This document shows positions 7,601 to 15,505 of a DNA stretch of 16,484 nt, piece by piece. Numbering within the stretch: the stretch's first letter is position 1; the number at the start of each line of letters is the position of its first letter. The stretch comes from Armatimonadota bacterium. GTDB taxonomy: Bacteria > Armatimonadota > Fervidibacteria > Fervidibacterales > Fervidibacteraceae. The notes under the pieces are model-generated. The model was not told the DNA's origin and ran no database searches. It worked only from the letters and a program-made list of their open reading frames with translations. Location: the NCBI GenBank assembly GCA_026419315.1, contig JANZZQ010000013.1, forward strand, positions 1-16,484, written 5' to 3'. The position numbers were made by a program, and so were the translations under genes.

Positions 7601-8850
7601 CGATTTTCGGCAAGAAAGCGGAAGACATGAGGGATGCTTCCCTGAGAGTCCCGCCAGGTGAATGGGGAACTGTTATCGGAACCCTTGTCCTCGCAAGATA
7701 CAAGTATCGCTGCCGAAAGTGCGGGGAAATTATCAGGCATTGGAAGAAAATCGAGAGGTTGGAACACAGCCGATGTGGAGGTAAACTGGAGCAGTTGCCC
7801 GGTGATGATTTGAAGACTGGGGTTAACATGATGGTTAGGGTTTACGTTGCCCAAAGGCGTAAAATCAGCGTTGGTGACAAACTGGCAGGCCGGCACGGTA
7901 ACAAAGGCGTCATCGCTAAGATACTACCTGAAGCGGATATGCCTTACCTACCCGACGGAACTCCCGTTGACATCATCCTGAGCCCGCTGGGTGTCCCCTC
8001 CAGGATGAACATCGGTCAGTTGCTGGAAACTCACCTGGGTTGGCTCGCTCATTTCTACGGTATGGCTTTTGAGGTCCCGCCTTTCTTGGGCTTGGTCAAA
8101 GAGTCCGATTTGATTGAAGGTTTCCGAGAAGCAGTCAACGAATTGCAGAAGGAGCAGCTGTATAAGATGGCGACGACGGAGTGGAAGTTGAAAGTCAGGA
8201 AACCTCAGTGGGGCGATCCCGTGGAAGATTACGCAGAGGAGTTGGCGGACTTGCTGCTTTCGCAACCGAGCGACGAAAAGGAGAAAATGCTGAGTTTGCT
8301 GAACTTGCCCTCGACAGCCGATAAAAACTCTGTCAAGGAAACCCTTTTGAGCAGGGCGCGGGCTCGCGTCGGTTTTGACCCTGAGACAGGGAAATCCATT
8401 CTCTACGACGGTCGCACCGGCGAACCTTTTGACCAACCCGTTACTGTCGGTTGGATGTTCATCATGAAACTCATCCACTTGGTTGAGGACAAAGTTCACG
8501 CCCGTGCAGTTGGCCCTTATTCGCTGGTAACTCAGCAACCCTTGGGCGGGAAGGCGCAGTTCGGAGGACAGAGGTTGGGCGAAATGGAGGTTTGGGCATT
8601 GGAGGCTTATGGGGCTGCTTACAACTTGCAGGAAATGCTCACAGTCAAATCCGACGACGTTCACGGTCGCGTCCAAATCTTTGAAGACATTGCCCACGGT
8701 CGAAACATCTTGGAGGCGGGCGTTCCTGAATCCTTCAAGATTCTCGTCAAGGAATTGCAGAGCCTCGGCTTGCAAGTCACTGTTGAAACTCGTGACGGGG
8801 TTGTCGTGGAATTGAAGGATGAGGAGGAAACAACCCTTCAAGAGCGATAG
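4621..8850 (+). CDS. rpoB: DNA-directed RNA polymerase subunit beta
   Basis: This is the beta catalytic subunit of RNA polymerase, 1409 residues from the ATG at 4621, with AAGGAGG at 4603-4609. The frame is open back to a TTG at 4549, but that start has no SD. Landmarks are PRGTFVVNGTERVVVSQL, the rifamycin region QLSQFLSQHNPLDELEHKRR (599-618), RALMGSNMQRQAVP, GYNYEDAIVISERL, GDKLAGRHGNKGV, and the C-terminal clamp segment GGKAQFGGQRLGEMEVWALE. Unusual points: fork loop 2 is two residues longer than usual (627-639), PIETPEG reads PIQTPEG (Q653), and there are two Cys-rich inserts. One insert, at residues 89-108, has C89, C92, C97, H98, H100 and C108. The other, at 1031-1052, has C1031, C1034, H1049 and C1052. 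A perfect inverted repeat GTTGCA/TGCAAC (4572-4577 and 4583-4588) precedes the SD. Confidence 0.97.
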   Translation: MMTTAARHQAPPSKFVRRLQERLAHYQKVLPPIEPPHFLEVQRQSYEWFLKEGLKELLRAFSPIEDYTGTLVLEFLDYELEIPQPQPNCTQCRQGACHQHKYFSPDACKERGLTYEASLRAKVRLIDKEAGEVKEWTDVYLGELPLMTPRGTFVVNGTERVVVSQLNRSSGVYFSSRLHELTGRELFLAQIVARNGNWVEFETVVETKQEERAKERVSIRVRVGGSKAMPATMLLKAFSALKETRGIPPNVIRLPKTSRRLIGKRLAEPVIDQETGELLAHDNTVITSELWEQCQKAAIDKVAVYEDKLPCGTTEDIVRLFSVPQTFSQPIQISPEELDDQRFWLLDDLIDPRTKRILVRAPTRVTSEVLERINRLLESGLAEVTLYRCDPYISDTLEVDPAPDERTALLMVHRVLRPSEPATWESARELLFGLFLDPRRYDLGKVGRHLLNRKLRFKDWLGAEPDSEIVTLTLEDLIGTLRAIILFREKIESMDEKMGQPFWGLFNAATNGKETAIPEILKNPDWLGLLQDDVDHLKNKRLRSIGELLQSQLRAALLRMERALKERMATIPREQMSPQQLLSIKPLQAAIKSFFASGQLSQFLSQHNPLDELEHKRRMTALGPGGISRESAKGMLQLRDVHPSHYGRICPIQTPEGPNIGLISTLAAYARVDEFGFIRTPYRVVKDGVVTGEIHWLAPDEDERFFIAPADTPVDESGRIIPERLIVRGPKPETGEPGYMWVSRTQVHYMDASPRQCFSVATNLIPFLEHDDANRALMGSNMQRQAVPLIYPEAPLVRTGLEAKVARDSGALLIAEEEGVVEYVDASRIEIRTRSGEKKIYDLRTFKRSNQGTCWHQRPLVSKGQRVKKGDVLADGPATKDGVLALGRNLLVAFMVWEGYNYEDAIVISERLVKEDILSSIHIESYETTARDTKLGPEEITRDVPNVAEERLKFLDENGIIVVGAEVKAEDILVGKAVPKAASELSPEDRLMVAIFGKKAEDMRDASLRVPPGEWGTVIGTLVLARYKYRCRKCGEIIRHWKKIERLEHSRCGGKLEQLPGDDLKTGVNMMVRVYVAQRRKISVGDKLAGRHGNKGVIAKILPEADMPYLPDGTPVDIILSPLGVPSRMNIGQLLETHLGWLAHFYGMAFEVPPFLGLVKESDLIEGFREAVNELQKEQLYKMATTEWKLKVRKPQWGDPVEDYAEELADLLLSQPSDEKEKMLSLLNLPSTADKNSVKETLLSRARARVGFDPETGKSILYDGRTGEPFDQPVTVGWMFIMKLIHLVEDKVHARAVGPYSLVTQQPLGGKAQFGGQRLGEMEVWALEAYGAAYNLQEMLTVKSDDVHGRVQIFEDIAHGRNILEAGVPESFKILVKELQSLGLQVTVETRDGVVVELKDEEETTLQER

Positions 8851-8867
8851 AAGTCGCAATGTTTCTC

Positions 8868-8940
8868 GTGCGTGCAGGTGCGTGTTCGCTGAGCGAGGAA
8901 ATGAGGAAAGTAACTGTTGCGAGTGCGTGCCTGCACGCTC
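8868..8940. repeat. Structured rpoB-rpoC spacer with GTGCGTG repeats and inverted repeats
   Basis: The 121-nt gap between rpoB and rpoC contains three direct copies of GTGCGTG (8868-8874, 8878-8884, 8923-8929). It also holds the hairpins TCGCT-g-AGCGA (8886-8896) and GCGTG-cctg-CACGC (8925-8938). A long-range 9-bp pairing is possible between GCGTGCAGG (8870-8878) and CCTGCACGC (8930-8938). No start codon with an SD is present other than that of rpoC. A processing site or an RNA element tuning RpoC synthesis is plausible but unproven. Confidence 0.5.
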
Positions 8941-8971
8941 AGCTGCTCACACGCTTTGGAGGTGACAAAGT

Positions 8972-11900
8972 TTGGAGACAAGACAATCAAGGCAATCGGT
9001 TTACTTTGATGTCGTGAGAATCGGTTTAGCATCGCCTCAAGACATTCGCTCTTGGTCTCACGGTGAAGTCAAGCGTCCCGAGACGATCAACTACCGAAAC
9101 TTCCGCCCCGAAAAGGACGGCCTTTTCGATGAACGGATTTTTGGTCCAACAAAGGATTACGAGTGCGCGTGTGGGCGTTACAAAAAGCGAAAATTTGCCG
9201 GAATGGTGTGTGAGCGATGTGGAGTTGAAGTGACCTCTTCGAGGGTAAGGAGAAGGCGAATGGGGCACATAGAGTTGGTTTCCCCAGTCGCCCACATCTG
9301 GTTCTTCAGAAACACTCCATCCGTTATCGCGCTTTTGCTTGACCTTTCGCCCAAACTCGTTGAGCGGGTCATCTACTTGACAACTTATATCGTCACTCAG
9401 ACCGACCCAAGGGCTATAAGGCAGGAGAGGGACAATTTGCAAAAAGCCGTTGAGTTGGAAAAGGACGAAATTGACGCCAGCGTTCGCGACCATGTTAACC
9501 GGTTGAGAAGGGAACAGGAGGCTATCAAGGAGCGGGCTCAGCAGAACCTTATCCCGTTAGATGAAGCGGAGGACATAATTCGCCAGATCGAAAAGGACAT
9601 CCAATCCATCACCCAGCAAGCTGAAGAGCAAAAGCAGGAACTTGACAAAGCGTTGGATTTGCTCCAATCCTTGCAGCCAAAACAAGCCTTAACACCAGAG
9701 GAGTTGCTTTCCCTTCGGCGGTTGATGGAAACCGCTCAGCGCAAACTTGGTCGCTCCTATGACCACCTTTTCAAGGTTGGAACCGGTGCCGAAGCAATTC
9801 GCGAGTTGCTTGAGGAGTTGGACTTGGAGCGACTCTCCCGAGAATTGAGAAGGACCATCCAAGAGACCACAGGTGCTAAAAGGGCGAGAGCGATCAAGCG
9901 GTTGGAAATTGTGGAAGCCTTCAGGAAATCGCGCAACCGACCAGAATGGATGATTTTGGAGGTTCTTCCCGTTTTGCCACCGGAATTGAGACCTATGGTC
10001 CAATTGGATGGAGGTAGGTTCGCAACCAGTGACCTCAATGACCTTTACAGGCGTGTCATAAACCGCAACAACAGGCTCAAAAAGATGAAGGAAATTCGAG
10101 CCCCCGAAAGCATCATCAACCACGAAAAGCGCTTGCTGCAAGAGGCAGTTGACGCTTTGCTTGATAACTCCCGCAAGCCTCACCCTGTTCTTGGAACAAA
10201 CGGTCGACCTTTGAAGTCGCTGTCGGATATGTTGAGGGGCAAAGAAGGACGATTCAGGCGCAACTTGCTCGGGAAACGAGTTGACTACTCTGGTCGTTCC
10301 GTTATCGTTGTCGGTCCACAATTGAAACTTTACCAATGCGGTTTGCCGCGAGTGATGGCAAAAGAGTTGTTCCGCCCGTTCCTCATGCACTGGCTTGAGA
10401 AACATTCCGACCAGACGGGGGTCTATACCCTTCGCAGTGCCCGGAGGTTGCTTGAAGAAGAAGATAACCCGCTCGTTCATGAGGCTTTGGAAAACGTCGT
10501 TAAAGACCATCCCGTTTTGCTGAACCGGGCCCCAACGCTTCATAGGTTGGGGATTCAGGCGTTTGAGCCTGTCCTCGTAGACGGAAAGGCAATCCAAATT
10601 CACCCGCTTGTGTGCCCTCCCTACAACGCTGACTTCGACGGCGACCAAATGGCTGTCCATGTCCCGCTTTCTGTGACAGCGCAAGCTGAAGCCCGCTTGT
10701 TGATGATGTCATCCAACAACATTTTCTCACCCGCTAACGGTCAACCTTTGATGGCTCCAGGTTACGATATCGCTTTGGGTTGCTACTACTTGACACTTTG
10801 GCAAGCATTGCCCGAAGAAGCAAAAGTGGTGCGAGAGGAAGGGAGGAAAAACTTCACCTCACCGGTGGAATTGCTCATCTACGCTCGAAAGGGCTGGATC
10901 AGTCTGAACGACACTGTCACGGTTGGCAACGAAAAGGGCACTGTCTGGCAGCATCTGCTCAGGTATCTTGCCCCCAAAGGGAGGGCATTCGCCGATCGCG
11001 AGGTTCCCCTGAGATTGCTTGAACTCAGACAAATTCACTGGCAGACAGACATCCTGGTCCGTGACGAGAAGAGCGAGAGTGGATGGATGCTCACCACTCC
11101 AGGTCGCATACTCTTCAACAGCCTTCTGCCGCCAGAATTTCCCTTCATAAACGAGCCGGTAACCAAAAGCAAACTCCGCGACATAGTGATCCAGATCTAC
11201 GAGCAATTTGGGAACGTTCGTTTGGTGCAGTTCCTTGACGATGTGAAGGACTTGGGGTTCCACATCGCAACACTGTCTGGAATCACGCTGTCCGTCGCTG
11301 ACCTGAGAGTTGAAACTGAACGGGAGCAGTTGATCAAGGCTGCTGAAGAGAAGGTTCAGCAAATTGAAGAGGCGTATGAGCGCGGGGAACTTAGCCTCTT
11401 TGAGCGGGAGGAGCTGATCTACCGAACATGGATGGATGTTGTCGACAAAGTGACTGAACAGGTGATGACGAACATCGGAATTCACAACCCAATCTACATG
11501 ATGGCGGAAAGCGGAGCAAGAGGTCGCAAGGAGCAAATTGTCCAGTTGGCCGGTCTGCGGGGTTTGATGACGACCGCAGTTGGAACCATAATTAGCGACT
11601 TGCCTGTCAAAGGTAACTTGAGAGATGGCTTGAGTTTGCTGGAGTATTTCGTTTGCACTTTCTCCGCCCGCCGAACCCTCGCTGATACCGCTCTGCGGAC
11701 ATCGGATGCTGGCTACTTGACCCGAAGGTTGGTGGACGTTGCCCAAGATGTGGTCATCAAGGCAATCGATTGCGGGACCACGGAAGGAATTGAAATCACC
11801 CCGATTGAGGAACGACAAAGGCTTGACGACCACAGGGAACAAGTTGTCACAATCGTTTCCTTAGCCGACAGGATATGGGGGCGAATATCCGCTGAGGACG

Positions 11901-13327
11901 TCATTCACCCGAAGACAAAGAAACCAATTGTCAAGGCAGGGGAAATGATTACCCGCGAGAAAGCGAAGGAAATTGAGGCTGCTGGCGTGACGAAAGTGAG
12001 GGTCCGTTCGCCTCTAACCTGTGAGCTGCCCCACGGGATCTGTGCAATGTGCTACGGTATGGACTTGTCGACCGGGAGATTGATTGAACTGGGAGAGGCT
12101 GTCGGTATCATCGCGGCGCAATCCATCGGCGAACCTGGAACCCAATTCACTCTCCGAACTTTCCACACGGTCATTGGACAGAGCCTTGTTGAGATCCGAC
12201 AGTTCAAGGGGCACCGGGAGCGGGCTCTCCGGGAAATCATCCGCCACTCGCGAGCGCAAGGAGGAGAAATGAGCCTTAAGGACATGATGGACGAAATCAA
12301 GAAAGCGTCTCGCGGAGCAGAAGAGGAGCAAAAGGAACAAAGGATGAAGTGGTGGACGCGACTGCACGTCCCTCGCAGGAGAGGGTTGCTCAGGGTTGAG
12401 GAGTTGTTTGATGCGAGGAAGCCTCTCGGTCAAGCTATCGTCGCAGAATACGATGGAACGGTCGTGGAAATCTCAAAGAGAGGAATTTGGCGAGTCTACA
12501 TCGACTCCATCGTCCCCGAGCAAGATTGGGAGAAGAACTTGGACGAAATCATCGCTCAGGACGTGAAGGTTGGGGACGCGGTGATCGTTGCCAAGGGCAC
12601 ACCTCTAAGGGACGTCGTCATTGAACAGTTGAAGGCGGCTGGCGTCAAGGAAATCGTCCTTCGCAAAGGCTACGTTGTCCCATTCAATGCCGACTTCAAA
12701 GTCAAAGTTGGAAGCAAGGTTAAGGCAGGAGACCCGTTGACGGAAGGCGCAATTAACCCATACACCTTGCTGTCCCTTCGCGGTGTTAGGGCGGTTCAAG
12801 ATTACCTGCTGAGGGAGATTCAAAGCGTTTACCGCTCTCACGGGCTTGACATCCATGACAAGCACATTGAAATCATCATTAGGCAAATGCTTCGTAAGCG
12901 GAAAATCATTGACCCTGGCGATACGGAGTTCTTGCCCGGGCAGATAGTTGACCGAGCGGTCTTTGAATTTGAGAACAGAAGGGTGATGGCTCAGGGTGGT
13001 AAACCAGCAACTGCCGAGTGGGTTTTGATGGGTATCATGAGGGCAGCGGAAAGCACCGACAGTTGGTTGAGTGCAGCCTCTTTCCAGAGAACAACTCAAG
13101 CTTTGACAGATGCCGCAATTCGCGGTAAAGCCGATTACCTCATCGGTTTGAAGGAGAACGTCATCATCGGAAGACTTATCCCTGCTGGAACTGGTTTCTT
13201 GCAGCCGGGAAGCGTTGAAGTCTTGCCGCCTGAGAGCGGAGAAGAACTGCCTCACGTCGGCGAACCCGAAGAGAAACCTCGCCGCCGACAGAGAACATCC
13301 CGTCCCCGCTCCACTCGGAGGCGATGA
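8972..13327 (+). CDS. rpoC: DNA-directed RNA polymerase subunit beta'
   Basis: This beta' subunit has 1451 residues from a TTG start, with GGAGGTGA (8958-8965) 6 nt upstream. Zinc site 1 is CAC...CERC (C65, C67, C80, C83). Zinc site 2 is C934, C1017, C1024 and C1027. The catalytic Mg motif NADFDGDQM has D554, D556 and D558. A charged, Glu/Gln/Lys-rich helical insertion at about 147-255 looks coiled-coil. The protein ends in a very basic tail rich in Arg, Pro and Ser. Several elements around the NTP site depart from near-universal sequence: QIVQLAG for QIRQLAG (V857), GLMTTAVG for GLMAKPxG, TFSARRT for xHGARKG in the bridge helix (896-902), and TLRTFHTVIG for TMRTFHTGG in the trigger loop (L1061). 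The frame is intact and otherwise fully conserved, so this is a functional gene. It ends the operon before a strong terminator. Confidence 0.97.
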   Translation: METRQSRQSVYFDVVRIGLASPQDIRSWSHGEVKRPETINYRNFRPEKDGLFDERIFGPTKDYECACGRYKKRKFAGMVCERCGVEVTSSRVRRRRMGHIELVSPVAHIWFFRNTPSVIALLLDLSPKLVERVIYLTTYIVTQTDPRAIRQERDNLQKAVELEKDEIDASVRDHVNRLRREQEAIKERAQQNLIPLDEAEDIIRQIEKDIQSITQQAEEQKQELDKALDLLQSLQPKQALTPEELLSLRRLMETAQRKLGRSYDHLFKVGTGAEAIRELLEELDLERLSRELRRTIQETTGAKRARAIKRLEIVEAFRKSRNRPEWMILEVLPVLPPELRPMVQLDGGRFATSDLNDLYRRVINRNNRLKKMKEIRAPESIINHEKRLLQEAVDALLDNSRKPHPVLGTNGRPLKSLSDMLRGKEGRFRRNLLGKRVDYSGRSVIVVGPQLKLYQCGLPRVMAKELFRPFLMHWLEKHSDQTGVYTLRSARRLLEEEDNPLVHEALENVVKDHPVLLNRAPTLHRLGIQAFEPVLVDGKAIQIHPLVCPPYNADFDGDQMAVHVPLSVTAQAEARLLMMSSNNIFSPANGQPLMAPGYDIALGCYYLTLWQALPEEAKVVREEGRKNFTSPVELLIYARKGWISLNDTVTVGNEKGTVWQHLLRYLAPKGRAFADREVPLRLLELRQIHWQTDILVRDEKSESGWMLTTPGRILFNSLLPPEFPFINEPVTKSKLRDIVIQIYEQFGNVRLVQFLDDVKDLGFHIATLSGITLSVADLRVETEREQLIKAAEEKVQQIEEAYERGELSLFEREELIYRTWMDVVDKVTEQVMTNIGIHNPIYMMAESGARGRKEQIVQLAGLRGLMTTAVGTIISDLPVKGNLRDGLSLLEYFVCTFSARRTLADTALRTSDAGYLTRRLVDVAQDVVIKAIDCGTTEGIEITPIEERQRLDDHREQVVTIVSLADRIWGRISAEDVIHPKTKKPIVKAGEMITREKAKEIEAAGVTKVRVRSPLTCELPHGICAMCYGMDLSTGRLIELGEAVGIIAAQSIGEPGTQFTLRTFHTVIGQSLVEIRQFKGHRERALREIIRHSRAQGGEMSLKDMMDEIKKASRGAEEEQKEQRMKWWTRLHVPRRRGLLRVEELFDARKPLGQAIVAEYDGTVVEISKRGIWRVYIDSIVPEQDWEKNLDEIIAQDVKVGDAVIVAKGTPLRDVVIEQLKAAGVKEIVLRKGYVVPFNADFKVKVGSKVKAGDPLTEGAINPYTLLSLRGVRAVQDYLLREIQSVYRSHGLDIHDKHIEIIIRQMLRKRKIIDPGDTEFLPGQIVDRAVFEFENRRVMAQGGKPATAEWVLMGIMRAAESTDSWLSAASFQRTTQALTDAAIRGKADYLIGLKENVIIGRLIPAGTGFLQPGSVEVLPPESGEELPHVGEPEEKPRRRQRTSRPRSTRRR

Positions 13328-13369
13328 CTTCTTTACAAATTTGCGCCATGATTGAAAGGGGACTCAAAG

Positions 13370-13402
13370 AAGGGGCATGGCACCGCCATGCCCCTTTTGT
13401 TT
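13370..13402 (+). terminator. Rho-independent terminator of the rpoBC operon
   Basis: The stem arms AAGGGGCATGG (13370-13380) and CCATGCCCCTT (13386-13396) form 11 perfect base pairs around the loop CACCG, followed by TTGTTT. It lies 42 nt after the rpoC stop and before gyrB. It is the only canonical intrinsic terminator in the window. Confidence 0.88.
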
Positions 13403-13465
13403 GACTTAGACCACACCTCACTGCAAGAGCGAAAATTTGCCGCAAACGGAGAAGGAGGGCTGGGA

Positions 13466-15469
13466 ATGGTTAGGGAAGAGACAACTGCACCCGTCGAAGC
13501 ACCTGCAACCTCTGACTATCAAGCAGAACACATTGCTGTCCTGAAAGGTTTGGAAGGCGTCCGAAAAAGGCCAGCAATGTATATCGGGGACACAAGCACT
13601 CGCGGTCTGCATCACTTGCTTGAAGAGGTCATTGACAACAGCGTTGATGAAGCGTTGGCTGGCTATTGCAGGCGAATTGAAGTGACCATACACAAAGACG
13701 GCTCCGCTTCCGTTGCCGACGACGGTCGTGGTATACCAGTTGACATACACCCTGAGGAAGGGAAGCCAGCAGTTGAAGTTGTTATGACCATGCTTCATGC
13801 AGGGGGAAAATTCCACACCGGTGCTTACCGAGTTTCTGGAGGTTTACATGGTGTCGGTGTCAGCGTTGTGAACGCACTTTCTGAATGGCTTGAGGTTTGG
13901 GTGAAAAGAGACGGCAAGATTTGGCATCAAAGATACGAACGAGGTGAGGTGGTAACTCCCCTCAAAGCCGTGGGTAAATCCGCCCGAACCGGGACAACCG
14001 TCCGATTCAAGCCTGATCCGGAAATTTTCGAGACAACGGAATGGGATGCTAACAGAATCAAACAACGGTTGCACGAACTTGCTTTCCTCAACCCACAAGT
14101 TCGGTTCATTTTCCGAGATGAACGGACCGGCGAGGAAGTTGAATTTCACGAGAAAGGCGGCTTGGTCGCCTACGTCCAACACCTCAACCGCAACAGAGAG
14201 GTTTTGCACCGCCCCATCTACATCAGTGGTGTCCGAAAGGTTGAACAAGATGGCAAGGTTGTGGACGAAATTTCCGTTGAGGTCGCACTTCAGTATCATG
14301 AGGGCTATCAAGAGCAAATCTTGAGTTTCGCCAACGACGTCAGAACTGTAGATGGCGGGACCCACGAAAGCGGCTTTAAAAACGCCCTAACGCGAGTGAT
14401 TAACAACTACGCGCGTAAGGTCGGGTTGTTAAAGGAGAAGGATTCAAACCTGACAGGAGACGACGTCCGGGAAGGTTTGACGGCGGTCATTTCCGTCAAA
14501 TTGATGCGACCGCAGTTTGAAGGGCAAACAAAACACAAGTTGGGCAACAGCGAAGTTGAAGGCGTAGTCTTCAGCATCGTCCACGAAGAGTTGAGTGCTT
14601 ACTTTGACAAAAACGGAACAATCGCTCGCCGCATCGTTCAAAAGTCAATCCGTGCCGCACAAGCCCGTGAAGCGGCAAAACGAGCCGCCGAACTCGTGAG
14701 AAGGAAAACCGCTTTGGATGACGCTCGCTTACCGGGAAAGTTAGCAGATTGCACGGAAAAAGACCCGAGTTTGTGCGAGTTGTTCTTGGTTGAGGGCGAA
14801 AGCGCAGGTGGAACCGCAAAGCAAGGGCGTGACCGAAGAACTCAAGCTATCCTGCCACTGCGGGGGAAAGTCCTCAACGTTGAAAAGCACAGGCTTGACA
14901 AAGTTCTAAGCAACGAAGAAATCCGAGCAATTATAACCGCCTTGGGGACCGGAATCTGGATTGAAGACGGTAAGCATCGTCGCAAAGGTGGAGAGACGTC
15001 AACCGAATTTGACATTAACAAGCGTCGCTATGACCGAATCATCTTGCTTGCGGATGCCGACGTCGACGGTAGCCACATCCGAACGCTTCTCTTGACATTC
15101 CTGTTCCGTTATCTCCGTCCGTTAGTTGAGGGCGGACATGTTTACATCGCTAAACCACCGTTGTATGCTATCAGGAAAGGTCGCGAACTTTACTACGCTT
15201 ACACTGACGAAGAGCGAGACGCAATTGTCAAGAAACTTGGTGGACGGGGTGTAACCGTTCAGAGGTTTAAGGGTCTGGGCGAAATGAACCCCGACCAATT
15301 GGCTGAGACGACGATGGACCCCAAAACCCGAGTTCTGTTGCGGGTGACTTTGGAAGACGCACAAAAGGCAGATTGGCTCTTTTCAGTCTTAATGGGAGAG
15401 CAAGTTGAACCTCGCCGCCAGTTCATTGAGCAACACGCCAAAGAAGTCGCTAACGAGTTGGATATCTGA
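13466..15469 (+). CDS. gyrB: DNA gyrase subunit B
   Basis: GyrB is the ATPase subunit of the type IIA topoisomerase that introduces negative supercoils. The ATG at 13466 follows AAGGAGGG (13452-13459) by 6 nt and gives 667 residues. The frame is open further upstream, but those codons overlap the rpoC terminator. GHKL ATPase motifs are EVIDNSVDEAL (D57, N58, E62), DDGRGIP (85-91) and GGLHGVGVSVVNALS. The transducer includes QTKHKLGN. The TOPRIM metal site has EGESAGG (E443) and DADVDG (D530, D532, D534), and the RFKGLGEMNPDQL tail motif is GyrB-like, not ParE-like. The usual EGDSAGG reads EGESAGG, and the pocket Lys/Arg of ILPLxGK is Arg. It is monocistronic as far as visible. No convincing promoter is evident between the terminator and the start. 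Confidence 0.95.
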   Translation: MVREETTAPVEAPATSDYQAEHIAVLKGLEGVRKRPAMYIGDTSTRGLHHLLEEVIDNSVDEALAGYCRRIEVTIHKDGSASVADDGRGIPVDIHPEEGKPAVEVVMTMLHAGGKFHTGAYRVSGGLHGVGVSVVNALSEWLEVWVKRDGKIWHQRYERGEVVTPLKAVGKSARTGTTVRFKPDPEIFETTEWDANRIKQRLHELAFLNPQVRFIFRDERTGEEVEFHEKGGLVAYVQHLNRNREVLHRPIYISGVRKVEQDGKVVDEISVEVALQYHEGYQEQILSFANDVRTVDGGTHESGFKNALTRVINNYARKVGLLKEKDSNLTGDDVREGLTAVISVKLMRPQFEGQTKHKLGNSEVEGVVFSIVHEELSAYFDKNGTIARRIVQKSIRAAQAREAAKRAAELVRRKTALDDARLPGKLADCTEKDPSLCELFLVEGESAGGTAKQGRDRRTQAILPLRGKVLNVEKHRLDKVLSNEEIRAIITALGTGIWIEDGKHRRKGGETSTEFDINKRRYDRIILLADADVDGSHIRTLLLTFLFRYLRPLVEGGHVYIAKPPLYAIRKGRELYYAYTDEERDAIVKKLGGRGVTVQRFKGLGEMNPDQLAETTMDPKTRVLLRVTLEDAQKADWLFSVLMGEQVEPRRQFIEQHAKEVANELDI

Positions 15470-15505
15470 GCGATAAGCTGACCAAAAGTATAGTGAAGGG
15501 CCGTG

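Noticed and set aside
7204..7896. Long minus-strand ORF inside rpoB (and similar ones at 7948-8859, 9689-10684, 10859-11842)
   Set aside because: They are antisense to strongly conserved rpoB and rpoC codons, have no recognisable motifs, and reflect codon bias of the opposite strand.
13401..13436. Possible gyrB promoter TTGACT with GAAAAT
   Set aside because: The spacing is 24 bases, too long for a sigma70-type promoter, and the -10 match is poor.
13352..13465. Upstream starts for gyrB (TTG 13352, ATG 13388)
   Set aside because: These codons lie next to or within the rpoC terminator stem and lack a ribosome binding site. ATG 13466 has an ideal one.
15489..15494. TATAGT as a -10 box for the prepilin-like gene
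   Set aside because: No acceptable -35 at 16-18 bases; the nearest TTGGAT is 25 bases away and lies inside gyrB.
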